Source of the DNA: Ciona intestinalis
Taxonomy: Eukaryota > Chordata > Ascidiacea > Phlebobranchia > Cionidae
Reading direction: 5' to 3'
Length of the DNA: 64,000 nucleotides
NCBI RefSeq assembly: GCF_000224145.3
Contig: NC_020175.2
Span: 1,304,881 to 1,368,880, forward strand
This document shows, piece after piece, positions 1 through 10,400 of this stretch; position 1 is the first letter of the stretch, and each line of letters begins with the position of its first letter. Made by a program: the position numbers and the translations under genes. The notes under the pieces were generated by a model, which did no database searches, had not been told where the DNA came from, and saw only the letters and a program-made list of their open reading frames with translations.

Positions 1-713
1 CAATTTAATAAAATATAATAAAACACACGAGGAGTTATTTAGCGATCCGCATAACAGGTGAAATTTTACAAATTCGAAAACGCACAGGAATACAGGATAA
101 GATGGGATAGTTTGAAATTATTGTTAATTTTGATTAATAAGTGTATTTATAAATGGGAATATACGTAAATAATACTGTACGCGTTGAAAATTAAGTCTAA
201 ACAATCTTTTTCTTGCCCTTCTGGCCTACTGCTATAGTTTTTACCAAAGTTAGTATAGACCAAGTTAGGAAACGGATTGTAAAACAACGAGTCTTGTTAT
301 CCATTGTCTCGCGTCTATGACGTCATAGTCGCCACCATTACGGAGCCCACGGCATAGCATTTTATCATTGCTGGGTGCTGTTTTTCGTTTAAATATTGCG
401 ATTTTTTAAAAACCAAGCACTTCTGCGCGTAAAAATAGCTTTCTACTAATGTTATATCTTATCAAAATAATAAACCTCACAAAAATAATCAACTTTTATT
501 GAACACTCAATCGATTAAAGAGAAAAAAAAACAGAAAATATTAAGTTTACTAACCAAAAACATAAAAGAACATGTTTAAAATATAAAAATACAAACAAAA
601 ACGCATAACATTACCATAAACTGGTGTATCTAGCTGCAGTTTTGCATGTAAGTTGCCGTGATTTTACTTTTTGGCTCACAAACTTAACACGTATACCCGG
701 CAACGAAACTTAA

Positions 714-1248
714 AGGGCCTAAACACACCCCACGTCACTTTTATTTTTTATTGTAAATTCATAAAGCGACCGTTTTATTGATTCCAAAAATACTTTGCTG
801 ATTAAAATTGGTCCAGTATAGGCGGAGATATTCGTCCTCAAACAGTGATCTCTAGCGCTATCTTTTTTTTACTACGAGCTCCGTGATTGTGACGTAGGAA
901 CGTACTAGATAGTGACTGATTCATTCGTAAAAGCGGAACCTGCCTTTTTTTTGTTCTTTTTTGCGCTTTTTTTGTTCTCTCGTTTTTCGCTGAAAACACT
1001 GCCTCTCGTCTTTCTGAATGAGAGCGGCCACGCTTCAACAATTTTGTGACGTGTTTGTCACGTGGGTAGTACACTTCTCAATTTTTTTCGCCACGCAACT
1101 TTCAAATCAGTTTTTTGAATTTCACGGTGTTTGAGCTGGAATATCTTTGGTTATACAGAACCGATTAAAACAAGTAAGGTGTCGTTGGAATTAGAAAAAC
1201 ACACTCTATTGATTAAAGCGAAGTACATTTGGGGTGTGTCTAGGCCCT
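714..1248. mobile_element. TTAA-flanked inverted-repeat DNA element (family A)
   Basis: The left end reads AGGGCCTAAACACACCCC (714-731). The right end (1231-1248), reverse-complemented, reads AGGGCCTAGACACACCCC, so 17 of 18 bases match. Each end is bordered by TTAA (710-713 and 1249-1252), the target-site signature of piggyBac-type transposition. The 535-bp interior has no transposase-sized frame, so this looks like a non-autonomous (MITE-like) derivative. The superfamily is inferred from the target site only. Confidence 0.75.
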
Positions 1249-1290
1249 TTAAGGTATCTTTGTAAAATTTGCCTAATATCGAAGTGACAT

Positions 1291-1603
1291 NNNNNNNNNN
1301 NNNNNNNNNNNNNNNNNNNNNNNNNNNNNNNNNNNNNNNNNNNNNNNNNNNNNNNNNNNNNNNNNNNNNNNNNNNNNNNNNNNNNNNNNNNNNNNNNNNN
1401 NNNNNNNNNNNNNNNNNNNNNNNNNNNNNNNNNNNNNNNNNNNNNNNNNNNNNNNNNNNNNNNNNNNNNNNNNNNNNNNNNNNNNNNNNNNNNNNNNNNN
1501 NNNNNNNNNNNNNNNNNNNNNNNNNNNNNNNNNNNNNNNNNNNNNNNNNNNNNNNNNNNNNNNNNNNNNNNNNNNNNNNNNNNNNNNNNNNNNNNNNNNN
1601 NNN
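1291..1603. other. Assembly gap (N run)
   Basis: 313 undetermined bases. The gap cuts into the left end of the dispersed repeat that resumes at 1604. Frames that appear to cross it mean nothing. Confidence 0.99.
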
Positions 1604-2224
1604 AACTTATGACGTATGAGGATTGAGTGATTGGTGAAGAATATGTGTAAACACGCTTTGTACAACTCCTGTACCATGTGTTGACTTGTAAACTAACACT
1701 GGTTAACGTTGTCGTCGCTTAAAAGCGTTTGTTTTCATGAATTTTGACAAACCGTAATCACGCAGTAATTAGGTAATGTTAGAAGTCAATATTAATTATA
1801 TAATGTTAAATTAAAAATAATGTTTCAATTACGATTAATGATAATACGGTATAAGAGTAATGTATTTAATGCGTCCCCACTTAAATGTTAATACTTTTAT
1901 TCAGTCGTGAATCGTTGTGTGGATAAAACACGTGTCGTCGTTTTCCGCAAAACTGCCAGACAGTGTTTCCGCTATGTAAATTGCATGAGGAAAGTAATCG
2001 TTAATTAATCGCTCATCGTGTGGTTTTAAATCTGAAAATTCAGTCTAAAAATTATAAATATATATTATGATTTGATTTCAATCAAGAGAATAAAGAATAA
2101 ATGCTAGAATTGAAAATCGAGGTAAGTGCGGAAAAAAGTTGTCCAAAAAACAACAACAACAACAACAACAAGAACAACTGTTCGACGAAAAAGGATCTAT
2201 ATGACCACTAACGTGCTCAATAAC
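1604..2224. repeat. Long dispersed repeat, copy 1 (inverted relative to copy 2)
   Basis: This segment matches the reverse complement of about 35186-35833 over nearly its whole length, with scattered differences and small gaps. Shared landmarks include AACTTATGACGTATGAGGAT at the gap edge, GCGTCCCCACTTAA in the middle, a (CAA)n run, and a final segment around GACCACTAACGTG. No long reading frame is present. The left boundary is hidden by the N run. The family is not recognised; it could be a non-autonomous transposon. Confidence 0.75.
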
Positions 2225-2611
2225 AATTGGTATTGTTTGGACGACAATGGGTAATGTTCGAACATCAATAGATAAATATTGTATCCTACAAATGTATATA
2301 TGAACTTGTAATAACAGAAAATTGATTATAACTATTGATAAAGTTTTTATTTTTACTACAAGTTAGATATTACTACCAAAGCATATATAATAATATATAA
2401 TTAGTATATATGCTTTGTTACTACTCTGTTTTTGGCCCAAGCTACTTCTCATAAATTATCACCAAGTGCAAATGATTAAATTTCGAATATATTTTCAAAA
2501 TATTATATTTTTATTATATCAGTATCTTATAGTTGAAAACCCCCTGAGGTATAAATTACTAAATTAAAAGCAAATATTTCAAAGTTTGGCAATGAAAACA
2601 TACAAAACTAC

Positions 2612-3228
2612 AATGTGGGGAAAGATGGGACTCTAAATTGAAATATATTTACATTAGCAGTATTCTGCAACTTGTAGTTAACCTACCGAATTTAACATGC
2701 TGTGCTAGTTTCTTTGCTATGTAAACTTCACATATATAACGTTAAACCGACATTTTGTTGTTGTTTTTATCTCAAATTAAAGTCATAGCCTATTGACCCC
2801 TGCCTATTTTCTTCATTTATATCTTAGTGTTTTTTACAAAACTAAAACTAGTTTTATGAGACAAAATCAAACTGTACGAAATATTCAAGGTTGTTTTATG
2901 AAGCTATGAAACTAGTTTAATCGTTCGCACACGCAAACTAAAAAAATACATTGACTTTACTACGATTTAGCAAGCATTAAAAAATAGCACCTTTTTACTA
3001 TTTCGCATTTTTTACCTGTTTAAAGAATACTGTTTCTAGTTTACATATTTTTTTAATATTTAAAAACAGTAATCAGCTTTGACGAGCGTTTTATAAAGTC
3101 GTGATAATACTGTCGAAAAATTCTGTAACTTTGTTTTCCTGATTATCATGAAACGGGGCTCCGTAAAAAGAAAATTTAAAAAAAGTCACGTCTGACAAAG
3201 TGTCCCATCTTCCCCCACCCTACTATAC
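2612..3228. mobile_element. Possible long member of the TA-flanked MITE family
   Basis: The right end (about 3200-3228) is a clear match to the MITE terminal sequence, GTGTCCCATCTTCCCCCACC then CTACTA. A degenerate opposite-orientation end, GTGGGGAAAGATGGGAC, occurs near 2614. If the two belong together, the element is about 617 bp, much longer than the 190-bp copies elsewhere. The pairing is uncertain; the right end may be a solo fragment. Confidence 0.35.
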
Positions 3229-3256
3229 ATCTTTTCCCAAAGTATACTATGCATAC

Positions 3257-6066
3257 CTAAGAATGTCATCATGAGCATCAGGATTGCTCCTAAAGATTGA
3301 AACGAATGGAGGCAAGTGATCAAGATGACTTGGATGTTCTCTAGGAAGCGGATGGTGCGGAGGACACGCAAGGATCGCAACGCACGAAGGACACGGAGGA
3401 TTCTAAAGATACTCGCCCCTCCTCCACTAAAAGTTCCAGCTCCCACAGTGAGGGGAGCCAACATCTCACTAAGACTGGTGCACACTATCACCAAATCTAT
3501 ATAAATAGTTTTAAAGGTGGTTACAATTGTGATCGATTCTGTCAATCTATTACTATATCATTATTATTTATATTCGCTTAATTGATGGCATGAAATGGTT
3601 CGTGCGCACAGGATATTTAACGGTAATTGCTCCAGCAGACACTTATGGGTTGTTAGCAATACCGCATGGAACAAAAATTCATTACAAAAAGGGTTAGGAA
3701 CAACTTCAACCAAAATATATGTACAGTAGGGTGGGGGGAGATGGGACACCTTTTACCTCTATTTTCTCGCCCCGTTTAGTAGTAAACAAAGAACTTTCAA
3801 GAAACTATAAAACTATATGCCCATGACTCCTATTGACCGTTAGTAATTGTTTAAAACACGATCAGGATATTTAGATATTATGTGCTAAAGGTGTCCATCT
3901 TCCCCCACCCTACTATATAATAAGATAGAAAGTTACATGCTTTACCTAAAATATCCCATCCTTTATGGAAATACTCTGATCTCCAAACATAAATCTTCAG
4001 CGAGCATTCGATCACATATACAGCCATAAATATTCCGTCTATTACAGCAAAGTAGTAACCGAAGTGAATTTCAATAGACCTCCATGTTGAGAGTACTAAC
4101 ATAAGGGTGTTGGTCAAAATGACAGCCATTATCATCAGGGTGAAAAAGCTGGATTCGACCAGGACGTGCATAGCTGTAAATAAAAGGAATAGTTAAAGTT
4201 AATTGTGCTTATTATGTTTCAGTTTCTACTTTCTATAATAGAGCGCTTACATATTTTCATGCTCGTTGCTTATGCCACCAGCATTGTGAGCTTGTTTGTT
4301 CATGGAAAATAATCTTAAACTTAAGTCAGTATTGTAAGCCATGCCAAAAAAATAAAAAAAATATATATTCACCCACAGAGTTATAAACTTGGTAACCCGT
4401 AAGCGATCACGAGATGTCCGAAAAATCCGCACATACCACGACTGTCGTTTTCCCGAGCACGCATGAATAAAGCAAGTTACTTCTACTTATTTATTCAAAT
4501 ATTTATTTATTCATTCCTACGATTATAAGTTGCACCATGACGGGTCGTACCGTTGTTGCTGACTGTTGTGCAGTGTCGTTTTTTAAACAATTCAGAACAT
4601 ATTCGTATTAAGTGCTGTAAACCCACTCACGTAAAAGTGCTAATTAATATTGTGTATGCAAACGAATGAATGTAACTTGCTTTATTCTCGCGTAACCGAA
4701 AAACGACAGTCGATTTTATACAGGAGCGATGTTCTGTTTTATACACTTGGTGCCAGCTTACGAGTTACCGCATATGTGAATGGCTGACAATTTAGACCGG
4801 TGCTCTTCAACCGGTATGCACGGTGCATCCTGGGTGCGCCAAAATTTTTGATTAGCGGTACTTTTCGACTAAACAGAAACTAATTTTCGATCGCATTTCT
4901 CCTTGATGACGTCATTAGTTTTACGTTAAATCAATCAGGGATGCATGAGTTCGTCGCAACAACTTGAGGGGTTTGCCAAGCCCCAAAAAACGTCGAAGGC
5001 CAGCTATTTAGACAACCCATTAGTGATCGCTGGGTTGGAGCAACTGCCGTGTCTTTCCAAAGGACACATATATATAGGCCCACAATAGTACCACCAGCGC
5101 TTAAATTCATAACCACTCCTTCAGTATAGGATAGGGCATAGGCATAGGAGTTAGAGGTATGGGCGCGCTAACCAACTGTGCTACGACGTCGGCTAACAAG
5201 TTACAATATAATAGTAAGTTAATTCGTTATTAATAAGCACACCTTTTCTGAAGTCGCTTGCGTGTTCGTAGAATTCAACTTGTTTTTCAACTTCGTCTTG
5301 TTTCTTCTTAATATCTCCTAGATGCAGATTCACTGACTGCAGGTCAACGATATTCGAAGAAGGGTTTTGCACTGAACGTAATCGCTTACCGTCCATGCTG
5401 TGTGAAAAGGTGTCGAAACATAAGAAGCACAAAGAAGTGGTATATATGAATGAATGAATGTAACTTACTTTATCCTCGCGTGGCCGGAAAACGACAGTCG
5501 TTATCACACTGGTTTAACACCTCATGCCAGCTTACGAGTTACCATGTATGTTTACTTCGTAGGTGATATTTTTTTGATTTTNNNNNNNNNNNNNNNNNNN
5601 NNNNNNNNNNNNNNNNNNNNNNNNNNNNNNNNNNNNNNNNNNNNNNNNNNNNNNNNNNNNNNNNNNGGTAGTAGCGGCGAGGCTTGAACCCATTACCTCT
5701 AATGGTTACAGACAGGCGCGCTAACCACTACACCACGGCGCCGGATATAGCTGGAAAACTTTGCATAACATGGAAAGTGTGTAAAATATGAAGACTACAT
5801 GCAGTTATACTTTTGAATCCATGTAAGTAAATAAATTCAACCATTAAAATATGGATTCTTTTCGTAAAGAAATGTAAAACAAACCACATTTTATGAGGCG
5901 AAAGGGCATCTGGTATCTTATTTTTTAAAAATCTATTGTTTAGCCCCTTTTGCCCCTTTCACCTTCAAAAAGAACTAATAAAGTAGGAGGTATTGAACAT
6001 ACGATATGTTACATACCTGTATCTCTTGTGAGACTTTGTGTGGATTGCTTTACTGACAGAAGTCAT
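3257..6066 (-). CDS. CATSPER1: CatSper1-like voltage-sensor cation channel (partial, 4 exons seen)
   Basis: Sperm-type voltage-gated cation channel subunit, of which only the N-terminal half is visible. Coding exons, in transcript order, are 6066-6017, 5397-5243, 4173-3946 and 3496-3257; junction phases agree (2, 1, 1, and 1 at the open end). The short charged N-terminus leads to S1 (starting VESSFFTLMIMAVILTNT), S2 (with VYVIECSLKIYVW) and S3 (GWDILDLVIVCTSL, formed across the 3946/3496 junction). S4 is unmistakable, with arginine at every third residue over seven turns (RILRVLRALRSLRVLRTIR). This spacing and the following FLENIQ...SLGAILMLM segment resemble mammalian CatSper1 from memory; other CatSper subunits are possible. 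S5, pore and S6 were not found. The start could also be an upstream in-frame ATG at 6159. The neighbouring MCEE gene starts divergently about 540 bp away. Confidence 0.68.
3724..3915. mobile_element. 190-bp TA-flanked MITE, copy 1
   Basis: The inverted ends are CAGTAGGGTGGGGGGAGATG at the left and, reverse-complemented, TAGTAGGGTGGGGGAAGATG at the right. They are bordered by TA dinucleotides (3722-3723 and 3916-3917), as expected of Tc1/mariner-type targets. It lies in the intron between the S1-S3 and S4 exons of the channel gene. Related full copies are at 35977-36167 and 50310-50502. A family of this type has been described in Ciona (Cimi-type MITEs); identity with it is not verified. Confidence 0.85.
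4436..4535 (+). repeat. SINE 3'-end fragment
   Basis: The stretch begins CGACTGTCGTTTTCC and passes through a segment related to the SINE 3' region, then ends in ATTC-rich sequence. It matches the tails of the SINEs at 4663-5193 and 5449-5743 but in the opposite orientation. No tRNA-like head is attached, so it is a 5'-truncated copy. Confidence 0.5.
4543..4660. repeat. Dispersed repeat shared with 29785-29945
   Basis: Segments such as GCTGACTGTTGTGCAGTGTC and GTGCTG(T/C)AAACCCACTCAC occur in the same order here and in an intron at 29785-29945. The second copy has an extra 40-50 bp in the middle. Probably a short interspersed element of a second family; no coding potential. Confidence 0.5.
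4663..5193 (-). mobile_element. tRNA-headed SINE, interrupted by a hAT-like MITE
   Basis: Read on the minus strand, the head near 5190-5140 contains an A-box-like TAGCACAGTTGGTTAGCGCG. The body follows, and the 3' end is a GTTACATTCATTCG-type tail at 4663. A 208-bp element (4798-5005) splits the body; the SINE sequence resumes on each side with an 8-bp duplication, so the SINE was already in place when the second element inserted. Without the insertion the SINE is about 315 bp. Related copies are at 5449-5743, 59704-59812 and, in part, near 10545 and 58615. Confidence 0.7.
4798..5005. mobile_element. hAT-type MITE nested in a SINE
   Basis: The element is flanked by identical 8-bp copies of ATTTAGAC (4790-4797 and 5006-5013), the target-duplication length of hAT transposons. 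The ends, CGGTGCTCTTCAACCGG and (reverse-complemented) AGCTGGCCTTCGACGTT, are loosely inverted. An internal part (about 4905-4985) matches 63250-63335 in opposite orientation, pointing to another relic of the same family. No coding capacity. Confidence 0.7.
5449..5743 (-). mobile_element. tRNA-headed SINE with assembly gap inside
   Basis: On the minus strand the head (5741-5667) has an A-box-like GTGGTGTAGTGGTTAGCGCG and a B-box-like GGGTTCAAGCC. The 3' end is GTAAGTTACATTCATTCATT, a (ATTC)n tail. The middle is lost to the N run at 5582-5666. The head does not fold into a proper tRNA acceptor stem, so it is a SINE promoter and not a tRNA gene. It sits in the first coding intron of the channel gene. 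Confidence 0.75.
5582..5666. other. Assembly gap (N run)
   Basis: 85 undetermined bases inside a SINE, which fits a repeat-induced assembly break. Confidence 0.99.
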
Positions 6067-6608
6067 GACGGTTGCCTTCGTAATTAATCCCTTTGAAAAA
6101 ATAAAAAGAGTGATAAATTTACAAAATACTTTACCGGAAGCAAAATCGTGTGATGTCATAAACGGTTATGTTACGTCACGTGTACAGGTCAGCTGTTAGT
6201 GTAACTGTAAACGCTTAGTACAAATTATTGAAATTAACGTTACGTGTATAAAACGAAATCTACACCGTTTTTGGTTATTGTAGTACTTCAGAGGAGTAGT
6301 TTAAATAGTGTGCTGTAAAATCTAGTTGGAATCTGAGCTTTTAAGCGCACAAAATGCATTGAAACGTGTAAAAGTGTCTTCGTCAGCAATGCGAACAACC
6401 GACGTTGCGACCACCTGAAGGGCACGACCAGTCGAGCCACAATATTGTCCAATCGTCTTGGCGTGTGCACTAAGGCGTGGCGGTTGCGGCTCTACGTCAC
6501 AGCCTTATGTTTACCGATATTGAGTAGACGACTTGGGTTATAAGAGTTTGTGTAGCAGTCGTTTTATCCCCCTTTTGTGTATCTAAGTGCAATTACAGCG
6601 AAGTGAGC
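6067..6608. promoter_or_regulatory. Shared 5' region between divergent CatSper-like and MCEE genes
   Basis: The gap between the two start codons is 542 bp and should hold both promoters and 5' leaders. It carries no convincing coding exon and no obvious transposon. No TATA box was recognised with confidence. The regulatory role is inferred from gene orientation alone. Confidence 0.4.
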
Positions 6609-7109
6609 ATGGCTGCTACGTTTGCAAGATTATTACTCGGCCGAACCAGCGTGCTAACTGCAGTAATGCCTAAAATCTTAACCATTCGAAGCCTCGGCGA
6701 TTTTTCAGGACTCGGAAAACTCAACCACGTCGCAATTGCGGTGCCCGACTTAGAAAAGGCTACAAGTTTGTATAGAGACGTACTTCAAGCTCCTGTTAGC
6801 GACGTGGACCTTCTACCAGAACATGGAGTTAAAGTTGTATTTGTGAACTTACCAAACACTAAAATAGAATTGTTGCACCCACTGGGTGAGAATAGCCCAA
6901 TATCTGCGTTTCTGGAGAAAAATAAATCTGGTGGGATTCACCATATATGTATTGAAGTTGAAAATATAAAAGATGCAATGGGTACATTGATGGCAAAGAA
7001 CATTAGACTGCTTAGTGAAGAGCCCAAAATAGGCGCACATGGAAAACCAGTTGTATTTTGCCATCCCAAGGATTGTGGGGGAGTTTTATTAGAACTTGAA
7101 GAATTATGA
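6609..7109 (+). CDS. MCEE: Methylmalonyl-CoA epimerase, mitochondrial
   Basis: Interconverts (S)- and (R)-methylmalonyl-CoA so that methylmalonyl-CoA mutase can feed propionate carbon into the TCA cycle. The single-exon frame encodes 166 residues, close to the human 176. Residues 1-30 are basic, hydroxylated and free of acids, as in a mitochondrial presequence. The glyoxalase/VOC-fold core follows: LNHVAIAVPDLEKA (metal ligand His about 40), LPEHGVKVVFVNL, IELLHPLGENSPI, GGIHHICIEV (second His) and HPKDCGGVLLELE with the C-terminal Glu ligand. These segments are nearly identical to the human enzyme. The ATG at 6609 is the first methionine (an upstream GTG codon is not used). A likely polyadenylation signal AATAAA lies at 7176-7181. 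The next gene downstream, 370 bp away, belongs to the same pathway. Confidence 0.97.
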   Translation: MAATFARLLLGRTSVLTAVMPKILTIRSLGDFSGLGKLNHVAIAVPDLEKATSLYRDVLQAPVSDVDLLPEHGVKVVFVNLPNTKIELLHPLGENSPISAFLEKNKSGGIHHICIEVENIKDAMGTLMAKNIRLLSEEPKIGAHGKPVVFCHPKDCGGVLLELEEL

Positions 7110-7479
7110 TTAACTTCTGTTTCTACCAGGCAAAATATATTACTAATCTTATGCCATGAAAGTGGGATAGAATTTAATAAAAACAACTCTAGTCTGGGGG
7201 TGTGTTACTTAAGAATGATTGCTAGCATGTTCTGTTAAGTTTTATCATGCAAACATTATCACTGTTATATGTATTGTGTCTGTATTCTCTTGTATGAGGC
7301 TGAGGTCCTACATTGAGGGCTGAGGCATGTCATTGGATTTAGGCATAAGTCGAATAATTGTGATTTGTGTCTGTATTGCATCATGTGATATCAGATCTAA
7401 TAGTTTGCAATCGTTTTTTCCTTTTTATTTACCGTATAGGCAGTTAATTATTTAGGTTGAATCTGTTTTAAAACTAATC
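7110..7479. other. Short MCEE-ALDH6A1 intergenic region
   Basis: Holds the MCEE 3' UTR with AATAAA at 7176-7181, then about 300 bp without recognisable coding sequence before the ALDH6A1 start. The distance is longer than the near-zero spacing of typical Ciona operons, so separate promoters are more likely. Confidence 0.5.
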
Positions 7480-10400
7480 ATGTTGAGGTACAAGAGCATA
7501 TCTTCATTATCAAAGGTAATGTAACATTACTCTTACATAATTAGTAATTACACTGTATACCATGTGAAGATGATCTTATTGTTTTTTATTCAGAACTTCT
7601 TTTCCACAAGCACCAGATGCGCCAGCGTTCCTGTAGCTGTAAGTATATTGGAAATAAATATGCTATATTCAATTATACACATTGTATTCACAATCACAAA
7701 GTTACGTATGTGTGGTAACTAGTTAGCAAGCACACAAGGTGTATGAAACCGAACACCCGTGTTATTAAGACTGTTGTTGTCTCGTCATGTAGGGAAAAAT
7801 AAGTTAGATTAATTCATATATAATTGCATATGTATATCATTTACAGAACACAAAGCTTTTTATTGATGGCAAGTTTATTGATTCTACAACCGACAAATGG
7901 ATTGATCTTCACAACCCTGTAAGTCTAACAACAGAAAAAACACAGTTTATTACTATAGTGCTAAGACTTAACGTGGCATCGTGCTAAGACTTAACCTGGC
8001 TGTTTTATAATTTATATTGAAACGTCAGCCCAATGAATGAGTTTATCTTACTGCTGCACACATAAACTATACTAGACTGTCTTTACATACAAACTTTATA
8101 CACATTAACTTCAACATGATTTTATTGCAGGCCACGAATGAAGTGATTACTCGGGTACCTGAAGCCACACAAGATGAAATGTTTGCGGCAGTTGCTGCAG
8201 CTAAACGTGCATTCCGTGGTTGGGCTGATAGTTCAGTACTTCATAGACAGCAGATTATGTTCAAATACCAACAGTTGATTAAAGATAATATGGTAATTCT
8301 ACTCGCATCTAAGTACCTGTACCTACTACCTGGAATGTGTTGAACTGTAAAATTTATATACCACGTATAAACATGGTGTTTGAGAATATTATAAAATCAA
8401 TAGGCTATTGTTTAAACTGACAAACTGAACTGTTGCACCATCTATGCCACGGTAATTACTAATTAGCCAACTTTTGCCTAAAACTTAAGTCTCATGGTGT
8501 GCCTGTTGTAGGGCATCACCTAAGTAGCAATAGAATAGAACCACATCCACTTCTAAAGTTTGTAGGGCAATCTTTATATATTGCAACTTGACCACCTTGG
8601 GTTTGTGGAAAAAGAACTTAATAAGCAATTACTATGACTGTGTTCAATAAAGCTCTAGTAATATTTTCCATTAGCTCAGTTTTGTATGGATGTTATCTCT
8701 GATTTATTTATTAATTACTACGCAGAAAGAGCTTGCAGAGTCGATCACTAAAGAACAAGGCAAGACATTGGCCGATGCAGAAGGAGATGTAATGCGAGGG
8801 TTACGTGAGTAGTTGGTGTTATTTATTATAATTGTGTATTTGTGTGCTATGGGTTCTGTGGGGTTTTGGTACATATTGGTACAGACACAGTGGTTGTCTT
8901 TTCTTTTTTTAAATTTATAAATTACTTTTAGCATATGTCCTATGGTACACAGCTGTAGCCATTTAAAAACTTTGTTAATTTAGTAGCCTATTAAGTTTAA
9001 TCACAAAGTTAAGAGGCAAATTGGGTGTTTAAATTATTTCTTTTTTAAATCAAGCGTTTTATTTTTTTACAGAGGTTGTGGAACATTGTTGTAGCATCAC
9101 AAACCTCAACCTTGGTGAAACAATGACATCGGTTGCTAAAGACATGGACACTTTAACTTATCGATACCCACTTGGTGTATGTGCTGGCATCACACCATTT
9201 AATTTCCCTGCCATGATTCCATTATGGGTTAGTTGTCTGTGTTGTTTGTAATAAGTTTTCAAATTTGTGTAATAAGTTACACTTCAATTTTCATAAAAAA
9301 GGGACAGAGTGTGGTTTTAAACTGTTTAAAAAGTGAAATTTTACCATGCAATGTAGTTTTTGTTTAAAACATTTCATTGTGATTAAAATATAGTTGTAAG
9401 AAACTTTCAAAACCAGCACAACATCTGCAAAAATGTAATAAAAATAAAAAAAAACACTTTTTTTGCCTAAATTAATTTTCTTACTGCTAATTATAAAAAA
9501 AAACTGTAAACAAACTATAAAAATCTTAACAGATGTTTCCAATGGCCATGGTATGTGGCAACACATATGTACTCAAACCCTCAGAGCGAGATCCTGGTTG
9601 TACCATGTTGTTGGCCCAACTTGCACAAGATGCAGGTGTGCCAGATGGAGCACTTAACGTTATACATGGAGCACATGATGGTGAGATTGTTTAATACATA
9701 CTTTGCTTATAGGTGTCATACTGTCATTGCTTTTTAATTAATAAGTCTTCGCTGTGGTGACATTTAGTTCATGTTTTTGGGCTTTGCCCGGGGTGACATT
9801 GAAAAACAATTATACATATAGTTGTGAAACATGGGAAATCTTATTGAATAATGTGGCGAATGCAATTTACTTTAGGTCTTGTTTGTTAGTATAGACATTT
9901 AACAGCAGGGTAAAAGCTGGTTTACATTTGAAACCAGGGCACTAAAACATTTCGATGTCACCACTGTTTTAAAAGTTGGATTTTTACATTCTAATCCAAA
10001 GTTCATTCAAAATTCTTTCCAGCCGTTAACTTTGTGTGTGACAACCCTGATATTCGAGCCGTGTCATTTGTTGGCTCCAATCAAGCTGGTGAATATATTT
10101 ACGATCGAGCAACTAAGACTGGCAAACGTGTCCAATCAAACATGGGGGCAAAGAATCATGGAATTATTATGCCGGATGCTGCTAAGGTGGAGTAGTTACA
10201 TTGTTGTAATAGTTTCCGAACTGTGTTTCAAAGAGGGTTGGAGTGATTAATTAGCAGTGATCCTTAAGTTTCCCTAAATGTTAAAGTCTGGCTGTAAAGA
10301 CTGATTGACATTTGAGGTAATTATGACATTTGCAACAGGAAAACACTTTAAACCAATTGACTGGAGCTGCGTTTGGAGCAGCAGGCCAGAGGTGTATGGC

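Larger units (their letters stand above)
1..3256. other. Repeat-rich non-coding stretch with an assembly gap
   Basis: No convincing coding exon was found on either strand. The stretch holds a TTAA-flanked inverted-repeat element (714-1248), an N-run gap (1291-1603), one copy of a long dispersed repeat (1604 to about 2224), a (CAA)n run near 2148-2171 and a possible long member of the TA-flanked MITE family (about 2612-3228). It lies downstream of the last visible exon of the minus-strand channel gene, so it is probably intron or 3' flank of that gene. The missing pore exons could lie in the gap or beyond the window. Confidence 0.6.

Noticed and set aside
1269-1677. Open frames across the N run on both strands
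   Set aside because: They consist almost wholly of undetermined bases and carry no information.
3497-3538. A longer S3-S4 exon of the channel gene starting at 3538
   Set aside because: The acceptor at 3498-3497 gives the continuous S3 sequence GWDILDLVIVCTSL in phase; the longer form inserts 14 unrelated residues.
5667-5743. A tRNA gene on the minus strand
   Set aside because: A- and B-box motifs are present, but the acceptor and T stems do not pair properly and the sequence runs on into a SINE body with an (ATTC)n tail.
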